Below are positions 1 through 9,891 of a DNA stretch of 64,000 nucleotides, piece after piece. The notes beneath the pieces were generated by a model, which ran no database searches, was not told where the DNA came from, and saw only the letters and a list, made by a program, of their open reading frames with translations. The first letter of the stretch is position 1. Every line of letters starts with the position of its first letter. A program made the translations under genes and the position numbers. Source of the DNA: Brucella pseudogrignonensis (GTDB lineage Bacteria > Pseudomonadota > Alphaproteobacteria > Rhizobiales > Rhizobiaceae); contig NZ_JAVLAT010000002.1 in NCBI RefSeq assembly GCF_032190615.1, positions 506,501-570,500 on the forward strand, read 5' to 3'.

Positions 1-389
1 AATTCTGTCATACGTTATTAGGACAGCAATGCTGACTAATTCACCATTGCTGTCCAATTATCACTGTGATTATCAGGATTTTTCATCAGATTATCCGACG
101 GTCGCAGAAAGAAGGTGTCGTGCAGATCGGGACAACCCGGCAGAATACGGCACTGAATAAGACAGGGGAGTTTGGTGCGCCGCAATGCGGGCCGAGGTCA
201 CTTGTAGAGCCTGAAAGACTAAGGCGAGAAAACAATATTCCATTCGATGGTTATGCCATCGGCCATGGAACGTCGTCTAACGCCTTTTCGATAAGGCTAT
301 CCATACACTTAAATCAGTTACGGAACGAATAGCCGTTCCGGTACATTATCGTATCGCGCAGGGTTGCGCGCTTATTGGAGGGAATGACG
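1..389. other. Upstream region of gltB
   Basis: No convincing gene is seen here. The stretch holds an inverted repeat at 21-55 (listed separately) and a second perfect stem-loop at 321-327/334-340 (arms CGGAACG/CGTTCCG, 6-nt loop), about 50 bases before the gltB start and so probably in its leader. The only open frame, at 66-332, lacks a normal start codon, ribosome site and recognisable protein. Promoter elements of gltB could not be fixed by eye. Confidence 0.5.
21..55. repeat. Perfect 11-bp inverted repeat
   Basis: GGACAGCAATG at 21-31 is the exact reverse complement of CATTGCTGTCC at 45-55, with a 13-nt loop. No long T-run follows on either strand, so it is a weak terminator candidate for a gene outside the window or an operator-like palindrome. 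Confidence 0.6.
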
Positions 390-3300
390 ATGCCGCATTT
401 GACGCCATCTGTATCGCATGTGGATTTACACAACGGTCAGAACGGATCGGTCAAAGCTGCGACCAATTCCACCAACACAACCCGAAAAACGCGAACTTCG
501 GCGGGTACGCCCCCCGCCCAAGGCCTCTATGATCCGCGCAATGAACGCGACGCCTGCGGCGTCGGCTTCATCGCGCATATGAAGGGCCAGAAGTCGCATC
601 AGGTTGTCGAAAACGGCCTCAAGATGCTGGAAAACCTCACCCATCGTGGTGCGGTTGGCGCCGACTCTCTGATGGGCGATGGTGCGGGCATACTGGTCCA
701 GATTCCAGATCGCTTTTTCCGCGAAGAAATGGCGCGTCAGGGCATCGACCTGCCGCAGCCGGGCCATTATGCCGTAGGCTATTTGTTCATGCCGCGCGAT
801 GCGGAATTGCGTGGGCATATCGAAGAGATCATTAAGGAAGTCATCGGCTCAGAAGGCCAGATCTTTATCGGTTTCCGTCAGGTGCCGGTTGACAATTCCT
901 CGCTTTCAAAAGCCCCGGATATTGCTGCAACCGAGCCATCTCACGTTCAGGTTTTCATCGGTCGCAACGCGACCATCGAAACCGATGATGAATTTGAACG
1001 CCGTCTGTTCGTGCTGCGCAAGGTTATTTCCAACCGCATCTATCAGGAAAACGACGGCGACGATAAGGGCTTCTATATCGTCTCCATGTCGGCGCGTACC
1101 GTTGTTTATAAGGGCATGTTCCTGGCCTATCAGGTTGGTGCCTATTACAACGATCTGAAAGATCCGCGTTTTGAAAGTGCTGTGGCGCTCGTTCACCAGC
1201 GCTTTTCAACCAACACTTTCCCATCATGGCGGCTGGCGCATCCTTATCGTATGGTTGCGCATAATGGCGAAATCAACACGTTGCGAGGCAACGTCAACTG
1301 GATGGCGGCCCGTCAGGCGTCGGTGGATTCGGAGCTGTTCGGCAACGACATCTCCAAACTCTGGCCGATTTCCTACGAAGGTCAGTCGGATACGGCTTGC
1401 TTTGATAACGCGCTCGAATTTCTGCATCAGGGCGGCTACAGCCTCGCCCATGCGATGATGATGCTGATCCCGGAAGCATGGTCGGGCAACAAGCTGATGT
1501 CGGACGAACGCCGCGCGTTCTACGAATATCATGCCGCTCTCATGGAGCCATGGGATGGTCCTGCTGCCGTTGCCTTTACCGATGGTCGCCAGATTGGTGC
1601 GACGCTGGACCGTAACGGTCTGCGTCCGGCCCGTTATATCGTTACCGACGACGATTTTGTCATTCTGGCTTCGGAAGCAGGAGTTTTGCCTGTCGAAGAG
1701 AAGAAGGTCGTCAAGAAGTGGCGTCTTCAGCCGGGCCGTATGCTGCTCATCGATATGGAAGAAGGCCGCATCGTTTCGGATGAGGAAATCAAGTCACAGA
1801 TCGCACAGAAGCATCCCTACAAGCAGTGGCTTTCCAACACGCAGCTTATTCTGGAAGACCTGAACCCGGTTGAGCCTCGCGCGCTACGCAAGGATGTAAG
1901 CCTCCTCGACCGTCAGCAGTCATTCGGTTACAGTCAGGAAGACACCAAACTTCTGATGTCGCCAATGGCCACAACGGGTCAGGAAGCCATCGGCTCGATG
2001 GGGACGGATACGCCGATTTCGGCCATGTCCGACAAGTCGAAGCTGCTCTACACCTATTTCAAGCAGAACTTCGCGCAGGTCACCAATCCGCCCATTGATC
2101 CGATCCGTGAAGAGCTGGTGATGAGCCTTGTCTCGTTCATCGGACCGCGCCCAAATATTTTCGATCTGGTTGGCACCTCGCGCCGCAAGCGCTTGGAAGT
2201 GCGCCAGCCGATCCTGACCAATGGCGATCTCGAAAAGATCCGCTCCATCGGTCACACGGAAGATCGCTTCGATACCAAGACGCTCGACATCACTTATAAT
2301 GTCGGTGAGGGTGCTGCCGGTATGCATGGCGCTATTGAACGTCTTTGCGACCGTGCGGAAGCAGCGGTTCATGGCGGTTATAACATTGTCATTCTGTCGG
2401 ATCGTCAGGTTGGCCCGGATCGCATTCCGATCCCGGCTCTGCTGGCAACGGCTGCCGTCCACCATCACCTGATCCGGAAGGGTCTGCGTACATCGGTCGG
2501 TCTGGTTGTTGAATCGGGTGAGCCGCGTGAGGTGCATCATTTCGCTTGTCTTGCTGGTTATGGTGCGGAAGCAATCAACCCGTATCTCGCTTTCGACACG
2601 CTGCTCGACATGCATCGCCGTCGCGAATTCCCGCCGGAAGTCGACGAGCATGAAGTGGTCAAGCGCTATATCAAGTCGATCGGCAAGGGCATTCTCAAGG
2701 TCATGTCCAAGATGGGCATCTCGACCTACCAGTCCTATTGTGGCGCGCAGATTTTCGATGCGGTCGGCCTGCAGACGAGCTTCGTCGACCAGTTTTTCTT
2801 CGGCACGGCAACGAGCATCGAAGGCGTTGGTCTTGACGAAATCGCGGAAGAAACCGTGCGTCGTCATACCGATGCGTTCGGCAACGACCCGGTTCTGCTG
2901 ACAGCGCTCGAAGTTGGTGGTGAATATGCCTACCGTATGCGTGGCGAAGCACATCTCTGGTCGCCGGATGCTGTAGCGAAACTGCAGCATGCGGTCCGCA
3001 CTTCAAACCCTGAGACTTTCACCGAATATACAACCATGCTCGATTCCAAGGCGGCGCAGGCAAAGACCATTCGTGGCCTTTTCGATATCCGCTTTGCGGA
3101 AGCCAGTGGTCGCGAGCCGGTTGCCATTGAAGAGGTTGAATCGGCGGTCGATATCGTGAAGCGCTTCTCGACGGGCGCCATGTCGTTTGGCTCGATCTCG
3201 CGTGAAGCGCACACCACGCTTGCGCGTGCGATGAACGCCATTGGCGGCAAGTCAAACACGGGTGAGGGCGGTGAAGAGCCGGATCGTTTCTATCCGCTGC

Positions 3301-5141
3301 CGGATGGTACGCCAAACCCAGAACGCTCTGCAATCAAGCAGGTGGCATCGGGCCGCTTCGGTGTGACGACGGAATATCTGGTCAATTCCGATCTCATCCA
3401 GATCAAGGTTGCGCAGGGTGCAAAGCCGGGTGAAGGCGGTCAGCTGCCGGGTCATAAGGTCGATGCGACCATCGCCAAGACACGTCACTCAACGCCAGGC
3501 GTTGGCCTCATTTCGCCTCCGCCGCACCATGACATCTACTCGATCGAAGATCTGGCACAGCTGATCTATGATCTGAAGAACGTCAATCCGGCTGCTGATA
3601 TTTCCGTTAAGCTGGTTTCGGAAGTAGGTGTTGGTACGGTTGCGGCCGGTGTTGCCAAGGCACGCGCTGACCACATCACAGTGTCCGGCTATGATGGCGG
3701 CACGGGTGCGTCGCCGCTCACATCACTCAAGCACGCTGGTTCGCCATGGGAAATCGGCCTTGCCGAAACCCATCAGACACTGGTGTTGAACGGTCTTCGT
3801 TCGCGCATTGCGCTGCAGGTCGATGGCGGTCTTCGGACGGGTCGCGACGTGGTGATCGGTGCGTTGCTCGGTGCGGACGAGTTTGGTTTCTCGACCGCTC
3901 CGCTGATTGCCGCTGGCTGCATCATGATGCGCAAGTGTCATCTCAATACCTGTCCTGTGGGCGTTGCCACGCAGGACCCTGTTCTGCGCAAGCGCTTCAA
4001 GGGCACGCCTGAGCATGTCATCAACTTCTTCTTCTATCTGGCAGAAGAAGTGCGCGCATTGCTGGCAGCCATGGGCTTCACCAAGCTTGAGCAGATTATC
4101 GGCGAAACCGAACTGCTCGAAAAGCAGACCATGATCGATCATTGGAAGGCCAAGGGTCTCGACTTCAGCCGTATCTTCTACAAGCCGGAAGCCGAGAAGC
4201 ACGAAATCTTCTGGACCGAACGTCAACATCATCCGATTGAAGATGTTCTGGATCGCACACTGATTGCTCAGGCCATGCCTGCGCTTGAAAACAAGACGCC
4301 GGTCAAGATCGATGTCGACATCAAGAATGTCGATCGTTCGGCAGGTGCGATGCTTTCGGGTGAAGTGGCCAAGCGTTTCCGTCACAAGGGTCTGCCGGAT
4401 GACACCATTGCTGTTACCCTGCGCGGTACGGCTGGCCAGTCCTTCGGTGCCTTCCTTGCACGCGGTGTCTCGTTTGAACTCATTGGCGATGGCAACGACT
4501 ATATTGGCAAGGGTCTTTCGGGCGGTCGCATTGTCATACGCCCGCCAGAAGACACGCGTATTGTGGCTGAAAACTCGATCATCGCAGGCAATACCGTGCT
4601 TTACGGTGCGCTTGAAGGCGAGTGCTATTTCCGCGGTGTGGCAGGCGAGCGTTTCGCAGTGCGTAACTCTGGTGCGGTCACGGTTGTCGAAGGCGTGGGT
4701 GATCACGGCTGCGAATATATGACGGGTGGTGTGGTTGTCGTTATCGGTCAGACTGGCCGTAACTTTGCAGCCGGTATGTCGGGCGGTGTCGCCTATGTAC
4801 TGGATGAAGAAGGTGACTTTGCACAGCGCTGCAACATGGCGATGGTCGAGCTGGAACCGGTGCCGGAAGAGGATGATATCCTCGAAAAGCTGCACCATCA
4901 CGGCGGCGACCTGATGCACAAGGGCCGTGTGGATGTATCGGCAAACATGACGCGCCACGACGAAGAACGTCTGGTGCAGCTGATTGCCAACCATCTGCAT
5001 TACACCGGCTCTACGCGTGCCAAGGACATTCTCGACAATTGGGAGAGCTATCGCCCGAAATTCGTGAAGGTCATGCCGGTCGAATATCGTCGCGCGCTTG
5101 AAGAGATGGAACGCATGCAGATCGGTGTCGCAGCTGAGTAA
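390..5141 (+). CDS. gltB: Glutamate synthase (NADPH), large subunit
   Basis: This is the large subunit of GOGAT, which transfers the glutamine amide to 2-oxoglutarate to give two glutamates. About 1583 residues, as usual for the family. In order: a class II glutamine amidotransferase domain whose catalytic Cys lies in DACGVGF near residue 56, so a short propeptide is probably cut off; the central domain; the FMN-binding synthase domain with the 3Fe-4S cysteines in CHLNTCPVG; and the C-terminal GXGXG helix domain ([11 protein letters not shown]). The ATG at 390 is chosen because GGAGGG at 377-382 lies 7 nt upstream; the in-frame ATG at 384 is too close to that site and TTG 375 overlaps it. gltD follows 68 nt downstream. 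Confidence 0.97.
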   Translation: MPHLTPSVSHVDLHNGQNGSVKAATNSTNTTRKTRTSAGTPPAQGLYDPRNERDACGVGFIAHMKGQKSHQVVENGLKMLENLTHRGAVGADSLMGDGAGILVQIPDRFFREEMARQGIDLPQPGHYAVGYLFMPRDAELRGHIEEIIKEVIGSEGQIFIGFRQVPVDNSSLSKAPDIAATEPSHVQVFIGRNATIETDDEFERRLFVLRKVISNRIYQENDGDDKGFYIVSMSARTVVYKGMFLAYQVGAYYNDLKDPRFESAVALVHQRFSTNTFPSWRLAHPYRMVAHNGEINTLRGNVNWMAARQASVDSELFGNDISKLWPISYEGQSDTACFDNALEFLHQGGYSLAHAMMMLIPEAWSGNKLMSDERRAFYEYHAALMEPWDGPAAVAFTDGRQIGATLDRNGLRPARYIVTDDDFVILASEAGVLPVEEKKVVKKWRLQPGRMLLIDMEEGRIVSDEEIKSQIAQKHPYKQWLSNTQLILEDLNPVEPRALRKDVSLLDRQQSFGYSQEDTKLLMSPMATTGQEAIGSMGTDTPISAMSDKSKLLYTYFKQNFAQVTNPPIDPIREELVMSLVSFIGPRPNIFDLVGTSRRKRLEVRQPILTNGDLEKIRSIGHTEDRFDTKTLDITYNVGEGAAGMHGAIERLCDRAEAAVHGGYNIVILSDRQVGPDRIPIPALLATAAVHHHLIRKGLRTSVGLVVESGEPREVHHFACLAGYGAEAINPYLAFDTLLDMHRRREFPPEVDEHEVVKRYIKSIGKGILKVMSKMGISTYQSYCGAQIFDAVGLQTSFVDQFFFGTATSIEGVGLDEIAEETVRRHTDAFGNDPVLLTALEVGGEYAYRMRGEAHLWSPDAVAKLQHAVRTSNPETFTEYTTMLDSKAAQAKTIRGLFDIRFAEASGREPVAIEEVESAVDIVKRFSTGAMSFGSISREAHTTLARAMNAIGGKSNTGEGGEEPDRFYPLPDGTPNPERSAIKQVASGRFGVTTEYLVNSDLIQIKVAQGAKPGEGGQLPGHKVDATIAKTRHSTPGVGLISPPPHHDIYSIEDLAQLIYDLKNVNPAADISVKLVSEVGVGTVAAGVAKARADHITVSGYDGGTGASPLTSLKHAGSPWEIGLAETHQTLVLNGLRSRIALQVDGGLRTGRDVVIGALLGADEFGFSTAPLIAAGCIMMRKCHLNTCPVGVATQDPVLRKRFKGTPEHVINFFFYLAEEVRALLAAMGFTKLEQIIGETELLEKQTMIDHWKAKGLDFSRIFYKPEAEKHEIFWTERQHHPIEDVLDRTLIAQAMPALENKTPVKIDVDIKNVDRSAGAMLSGEVAKRFRHKGLPDDTIAVTLRGTAGQSFGAFLARGVSFELIGDGNDYIGKGLSGGRIVIRPPEDTRIVAENSIIAGNTVLYGALEGECYFRGVAGERFAVRNSGAVTVVEGVGDHGCEYMTGGVVVVIGQTGRNFAAGMSGGVAYVLDEEGDFAQRCNMAMVELEPVPEEDDILEKLHHHGGDLMHKGRVDVSANMTRHDEERLVQLIANHLHYTGSTRAKDILDNWESYRPKFVKVMPVEYRRALEEMERMQIGVAAE

Positions 5142-5158
5142 ATGAATATCATAACGCG

Positions 5159-5189
5159 GTGCCTGTGCGCCTGAAATGGCGCACGGCAC
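5159..5189 (+). promoter_or_regulatory. Intercistronic hairpin between gltB and gltD
   Basis: GTGCGCC (5165-5171) pairs with GGCGCAC (5178-5184), and the stem extends with GTGCC/GGCAC (5159-5163/5185-5189) around one bulged T. No T-run follows. It fits an RNA-stabilising or partial attenuating hairpin that could set gltB:gltD stoichiometry; that role is inferred. Confidence 0.55.
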
Positions 5190-5209
5190 GGTGATAGGAG
5201 CATGGAATA

Positions 5210-6664
5210 ATGGGTAAGGTTACTGGTTTTCTTGAGATCGACCGGCAGGTAGCAAAGTACCAGCCAGCATCGGATCGCATTCGTCACTTCCGCGAATTCA
5301 CGCTGCCGATGACGGATGGTGAAGTACAGAAGCAGGCGGCACGCTGCATGGACTGCGGCATTCCGTTCTGTCACGGTGACACTGGTTGTCCGGTGAACAA
5401 TCAGATCCCGGATTGGAACGATCTCGTCTATAACAACAACTGGGATCAGGCGATCCGCAACCTGCATTTGACCAACAACTTCCCGGAATTCACGGGTCGT
5501 GTTTGTCCGGCGCCTTGCGAGGAAGCCTGCACGCTGAACCTTGAAGATGCGCCAGTTGCGATCAAGACCGTTGAACAGGCACTCGGCGATAAGGCCTATG
5601 AGTTAGGTTATATTGTTCCGCAGCCAGCAGCGCAGAAAACTGGCAAGTCGGTCGCGATTATCGGTTCTGGTCCGGCAGGTCTTGCTGCGGCACAGCAGCT
5701 TGCACGCGCTGGTCACATGGTCGATGTCTATGAACGCGAAAGCCGTCCGGGTGGTCTGCTGCGTTATGGTATTCCTGACTTCAAGATGGAAAAGCACCTG
5801 ATTGACCGCCGCGTCACGCAGATGGAAGGTGAGGGTGTCCGCTTCCTTTGCGGCGTCAATATCGGCGTTGACAAGCCACTGCGCGGTCTGCTCGATACCT
5901 ATGATGCCGTGCTTTATTCGGGCGGTTCCGAAAAGCCGCGTCCAGCCGGTATTCCGGGTGCAGACCTTGATGGCGTGCATGATGCCATGCCTTATCTCGT
6001 TCAGCAGAACCGTCGTGTTGGCCGCGAAAGCATTGAATCGGTCGCCTGGCACGAAGCTCCAATCCTTGCCGGTGGCAAGCATATCGTCGTTGTCGGCGGT
6101 GGTGATACGGCTTCTGACTGCGTAGGCACGGCTTTCCGTCAGGGCGCGGTCAATGTCACGCAGCTCGATATTCGCCCTCAGCCGCCTGAAAGAGAAGACA
6201 AGCTGAGCGTCTGGCCTTATTGGGCAACCAAGATGCGTACGTCTTCCAGTCAGGCTGAAGGTGCTAATCGCGAGTTTCAGGTGGCAACGCTTGAGTTTAT
6301 CGGCGAAGACGGCAAGCTCACGCATGTGAAGTGCTGCCAGGTTGATGAAAAGCGCAAGCCGATTGCTGGCTCCGAGTTCTACATCAAGGCGGATCTGGCC
6401 TTCATCGCGATTGGTTTCTTTGGTCCCGCCGAAAACTCGGTACTGAGGGAAATGAACGATAAGCTGGAAATCGCAACAGATCGTCGTGGTGGAACGTCTG
6501 TGAAGGCCAACCAGCGTGATTACCGCACCAGTGTCGACAAACTCTATGCTGCAGGTGACGTGCGTCGCGGTCAGTCGCTGGTTGTCTGGGCAATTCGTGA
6601 AGGCCGTCAGGCAGCTCATGCCATTGATGCTGATCTGATGGGATCGTCCGTATTGCCTCGATAA
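5210..6664 (+). CDS. gltD: Glutamate synthase (NADPH), small subunit
   Basis: The small subunit of GOGAT takes electrons from NADPH through FAD and passes them to the iron-sulfur clusters of GltB. It is 484 residues, the normal length. The N-terminal third carries the two cysteine groups of the 4Fe-4S clusters (CMDCGIPFC...CPVNNQ near residue 45-62 and CPAPCEEAC near 100), followed by an FAD-binding GSGPAGLAAA motif and a second dinucleotide fold with GGGDTASDC. The C-terminal AAGDVRRGQSLVVWAI is typical of this oxidoreductase family. It forms an operon with gltB. Its natural terminator has been interrupted by an insertion sequence directly downstream. Confidence 0.97.
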   Translation: MGKVTGFLEIDRQVAKYQPASDRIRHFREFTLPMTDGEVQKQAARCMDCGIPFCHGDTGCPVNNQIPDWNDLVYNNNWDQAIRNLHLTNNFPEFTGRVCPAPCEEACTLNLEDAPVAIKTVEQALGDKAYELGYIVPQPAAQKTGKSVAIIGSGPAGLAAAQQLARAGHMVDVYERESRPGGLLRYGIPDFKMEKHLIDRRVTQMEGEGVRFLCGVNIGVDKPLRGLLDTYDAVLYSGGSEKPRPAGIPGADLDGVHDAMPYLVQQNRRVGRESIESVAWHEAPILAGGKHIVVVGGGDTASDCVGTAFRQGAVNVTQLDIRPQPPEREDKLSVWPYWATKMRTSSSQAEGANREFQVATLEFIGEDGKLTHVKCCQVDEKRKPIAGSEFYIKADLAFIAIGFFGPAENSVLREMNDKLEIATDRRGGTSVKANQRDYRTSVDKLYAAGDVRRGQSLVVWAIREGRQAAHAIDADLMGSSVLPR

Positions 6665-6687
6665 TTAAAACGTCGTCTCAATAAAAA

Positions 6688-6706
6688 GCCTGGCTCTAAG
6701 CCGGGC
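6688..6706 (+). terminator. gltD terminator hairpin, left copy without T-run
   Basis: GCCTGGCT (6688-6695) pairs with AGCCGGGC (6699-6706), including one T-G pair, and is preceded by an A-run. The expected T-run on the + strand is missing because the insertion sequence begins at 6707. A second copy with the T-run lies at 8267-8291. Confidence 0.6.
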
Positions 6707-6726
6707 CTCAGACTGCTGACAAACCC
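6707..6726 (+). repeat. Left terminal inverted repeat of the IS
   Basis: CTCAGACTGCTGACAAACCC is the exact reverse complement of 8248-8267. The next outer base pair does not match, which sets the limit of the repeat. Confidence 0.93.
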
Positions 6727-6824
6727 GTCGATTTTTTTGGCGGGTTTTTGGTGTTTTGGGAGTGCGTGTTCAGATGGTGTTTTCGGGGCTGGGTGGGCGG
6801 AGTTTGAAGTGGGCTTGAGAGCCC

Positions 6825-8227
6825 TCATCCCCAGGCTGGTTTTGGGGTTTTCGTCATCGCCATTGCGATCTTCTTGATATTCTGGGCGCTCGCTGCAAGC
6901 AGGCATTGCCATCTGACCTGGATGAGACCGCGAAAGCGGGCATAGCGGTGCCCGTGTAGCTGTTTGGCATCGGCAAACGAGCGTTCGACCGTCTCTTTGC
7001 GCCGCTTGTAGATCACCTTGCCCCACGTCGTCTTGCGGTTCATGCCGGTGCGCTCTCGGGTATCAGCCCAGACATGCCGGGTAATGGTCCGCTCCGCCTT
7101 GGCGTTTGCGGTGCACGATGCCAGAAGCGGGCAGTCGCAGCACACTGACGGGTCCGAGCGGTAGTGCTTGTAGCCGTTGCGGTCGGTGGTGGCGTAGCTG
7201 AGTAACTGGCCTTGAGGGCAGCGATAACCGTCCGCCTCGGGCTCGTAGACGAATTTCGATTTGGCGACCATCCCCTCTTTGGGCGGGGTCGGCCTGCGAT
7301 AGCCGGTCACGCCGAGGATTTGCCTGCCCTCCAGACCTCTGGCCCCTCCAGACCTCTAGCAATGCCTGCCGTGGCATAGCCCGCATCCAGACCGACTGCG
7401 CCGACAGTGAATTCGAAGCGTTCACGCTGCCGGTCCAATCGTTCGAGATAGACGATGGAGTCATGCACATTGGCTGGCGTCACATAGGTATCAGTGATTA
7501 TGGCATGGCGGCCATCGACCGTGCGGTGATCGAGATAAAAGAAACCCTTAGGCTTACCGTCGCGGACCATGTAACCGCTATCGGGATCGGTACGACTGAC
7601 CTTGGTTTCCTTCACCTCAGCTTCGCGTTCCTTGTCCTTCAACGGCTTCTGGCCGTGCGCCACACGCTCGGCCTCAATCGCCCGGTCGAGATCGGCTCAG
7701 TAGTCGGCTCGCGACTTCTTCAGCATCACCAGATCGTACTTGCCCTTGTTGGCATTGGCCTTCAGATGGGTCGAATCCGTATAGAGCACCGTGCCATCCA
7801 CCAGGCCATGGCGGATCGCCTGCTCCACGATCGCATCGAAGATGTCCTGCGCCACGGACGTGTCGTTGAAGCGGCGGCGACGGTTCTGGGAAAGCGTCGA
7901 GGCATCGAAGACCGGGTCCGTCAGCTTCATGCGCAAGAACCACCGATAGGCGACATTCACCTCGATCTCGCGCACCAACTGACGCTCCGAGCGCACCCCG
8001 AACAGGTATCCGATGAACAGCGCCTTGAACATCAGCGTCGGATCGAGCGGCGGCCGACCGTTGTCGGCGCAGTAGAGCCTCGCGACGCGATCATGAATGA
8101 AGGAGAAGTCGATCACCGCGTCGATCTTGCGAAGCAGGTGATCCTTCGGCACCAGGCTATCTAGTGTCACCATCTCGACAGCCGTCTGTTCGGGAGCGGG
8201 TTTCTTCAACATGGCCCAGTGAATCAT
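6825..8227 (-). pseudogene. IS1182-family transposase, disrupted twice
   Basis: Three consecutive fragments together make one transposase. Fragment 1 (8227-7700) holds the N-terminal DUF772-like domain and the first catalytic Asp region (LYTDSTHLKANA). An in-frame TGA at 7697-7699 ends it; the same frame then continues as fragment 2 with GLDAGYATAG (second Asp). Around 7327-7357 a 14-bp direct repeat offset by 17 bases marks a 17-bp insertion that shifts the frame into fragment 3 (from about 7310), which has the zinc-type cysteines (CPQGQLL, CCDCPLLASC) and the catalytic Glu in KETVERSFADAK. Removing the 17 bases and reading TGA as Trp restores one continuous frame. The element therefore cannot transpose by itself. 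Confidence 0.92.
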
Positions 8228-8247
8228 AAACCCCCAGCTCGCGCCAG

Positions 8248-8267
8248 GGGTTTGTCAGCAGTCTGAG
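8248..8267 (-). repeat. Right terminal inverted repeat of the IS
   Basis: GGGTTTGTCAGCAGTCTGAG is the exact reverse complement of the left end at 6707-6726. Confidence 0.93.
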
Positions 8268-8291
8268 CCCGGCACTAAGCCGGGCTTTTTT
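8266..8291 (+). terminator. Terminator hairpin, right copy with T-run
   Basis: AGCCCGGC (8266-8273) pairs with GCCGGGCT (8279-8286), with six T from 8286. The T-run is on the + strand, so it suits transcription coming from gltD, which the IS now separates from it. For the minus-strand cycA-like gene the hairpin is present but no T-run follows. Confidence 0.75.
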
Positions 8292-8301
8292 GCTTTTTAT
8301 G

Positions 8302-9705
8302 TTAGCTCTGCTGACGATTCTTGCGGATGGCGAGATAGATAATGCCCAGAAGCACAAACCAGACTGGCGTTACTTTAAGCGCCGCTGCTGTGTCCTGTTC
8401 CTGTGCCAGCGCCCAGAGGATGAAGGCAAAGAAGGCAAAGACCATCACGACAGACGCGCGGCCACCGGGAAGCTTGAAGGTCGATTTTTCATGCAGGTCA
8501 GGACGCTTGCGGCGATACTGAATGTAAGACGCAAGAATGATCGACCAGATGAAAATGAACAGAAGTGCCGAAATCGTCGTGACAAGGGTGAACACTTCAA
8601 TGATGCTATCGCCTGCATAAAGCAGCACAACGCCTGCAAGCAGGAAGATGCAGGAGAAGAACAGCGCATTCACCGGCACTTTACGGCTGTTTAGCTTGCC
8701 AAGTGTCTGTGGTGCGAGGCGTGATGTTGCTAAGCCATAGATCATGCGCGAGGTCGAGTAGATGCCGGAATTGGCGCTCGATGTTGCCGAAGTCAGCACA
8801 ACGAAGTTGACGACGTGTGCCGCAATGCCAAGACCCGCCAGCGAGAACATTGCAACGAATGGGCTTGAACCCGGATCAACCTGATCCCAAGGAATAACGG
8901 TAATGATCACAAATAGGGCGCCGACATAGAAAAGCACGACGCGGATGGGGATCGAATTGATTGCCTTTGGCAGGTTGCGGGTCGGGTTTTCCGTTTCGGC
9001 GGCAGCTGTACCAACAAGTTCGATGCCCACGAAAGCGAAAACCGCGATCTGGAAGCCTGCCACAAAGCCGAAGAAGCCATTCGGGAAAAACCCGCCATTC
9101 GCCCACAGATGTGTAACCGAAGCCTGTGTACCATTTGGCAGAGCAAAGCCGGTGATCAGCATGTAAGCGCCAGCAAGAATAAGGGCTACGATTGCTATGA
9201 TTTTAATGAGCGCGAACCAGAATTCAATTTCGCCGAAGTTGCGGACATTCGGCAGGTTCAATACAAGCAAAACGCCGATCAGTCCGAGCGCAGGTATCCA
9301 CAATGCGAGGTGTGGATACCAGAATGAAACATAGCCTGAAACAGCCACAACGTCGGCAATACCGGTAACAATCCAGCAGAGCCAGTAGGTCCAGCCGGTG
9401 AAGAATTGTGCCCAGGGGCCGAGATAGTCGCCTGCGAAGTCAGCAAACGAACGATATTCGAGATTGGATAGCAGGATTTCACCCAGCGCACGCATCACGA
9501 AGAACAGCATGAAGCCGATGATTGCATAGACCAGCAGAATGGATGGTCCGGCGAGCGAGATCGTCTTGCCGGAACCCATGAAGAGGCCCGTGCCAATTGC
9601 GCCGCCAATGGCGATCAGCTGGAGATGTCGATTGGTGAGATTGCGTGCAAGATGGGATTCCTCCTCCCGGTTGTTTTCAACGGGAGGCTTCGATGCGATG
9701 TTCAT
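8302..9705 (-). CDS. cycA: D-serine/D-alanine/glycine permease, CycA type
   Basis: This is an amino acid:proton symporter of the APC superfamily in the inner membrane. The 467-residue protein closely follows E. coli CycA: RNLTNRH...LIAIGGAIGTGLFMGSG near residue 22-46, GFMLFFVMRALGE, GWTYWLCWIVTG and GFQIAVFAFVGIELVG. About 12 membrane segments can be seen. The start ATG at 9705 has AGAGG 7 nt upstream. It is transcribed toward the IS, and its terminator hairpin there lacks a T-run. Substrate is inferred from family similarity. Confidence 0.88.
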   Translation of the reverse strand: MNIASKPPVENNREEESHLARNLTNRHLQLIAIGGAIGTGLFMGSGKTISLAGPSILLVYAIIGFMLFFVMRALGEILLSNLEYRSFADFAGDYLGPWAQFFTGWTYWLCWIVTGIADVVAVSGYVSFWYPHLALWIPALGLIGVLLVLNLPNVRNFGEIEFWFALIKIIAIVALILAGAYMLITGFALPNGTQASVTHLWANGGFFPNGFFGFVAGFQIAVFAFVGIELVGTAAAETENPTRNLPKAINSIPIRVVLFYVGALFVIITVIPWDQVDPGSSPFVAMFSLAGLGIAAHVVNFVVLTSATSSANSGIYSTSRMIYGLATSRLAPQTLGKLNSRKVPVNALFFSCIFLLAGVVLLYAGDSIIEVFTLVTTISALLFIFIWSIILASYIQYRRKRPDLHEKSTFKLPGGRASVVMVFAFFAFILWALAQEQDTAAALKVTPVWFVLLGIIYLAIRKNRQQS

Positions 9706-9891
9706 TCATATGCCTCTTATTCAATGCAGACGCGTGCGCGAAACGTCCTGTTGGACAGCGCGACCTTCTGATAGACGAGGAAGTTTCAAATGTGAACTAA
9801 GAGGTAATAAGCATTTAGACCAAGAAATACCGGACATTTCACGGCATTATAGCGTAATTTGTGAAATCATGTTTGCAAATAGTATTATTAT

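Larger units (their letters stand above)
6707..8267 (-). mobile_element. IS1182-family insertion sequence, inactive
   Basis: The element is 1561 bp and is bounded by perfect 20-bp terminal inverted repeats. It carries one broken transposase gene on the minus strand. The left end includes a terminator-like hairpin (CCCG...CGGG followed by T5, about 6722-6747) that may insulate it. It sits inside the terminator between gltD and the cycA-like gene, and each flank keeps a near-identical 19-bp hairpin (6688-6706 and 8267-8285, 2 mismatches). This could be a long target duplication or a pre-existing tandem terminator. The family call rests on the transposase domains. Confidence 0.9.

Noticed and set aside
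66..332. Open frame of 88 codons upstream of gltB
   Set aside because: No ATG/GTG/TTG start with a ribosome site, no recognisable domain, and it overlaps the leader hairpin region.
1920..2990. Long antisense frame of 356 codons inside gltB
   Set aside because: It is a shadow of the strongly biased gltB codons; the translation has no family features.
3723..5189. Long antisense frame of 488 codons inside gltB
   Set aside because: Same shadow effect, His/Thr/Arg-rich translation without a domain.
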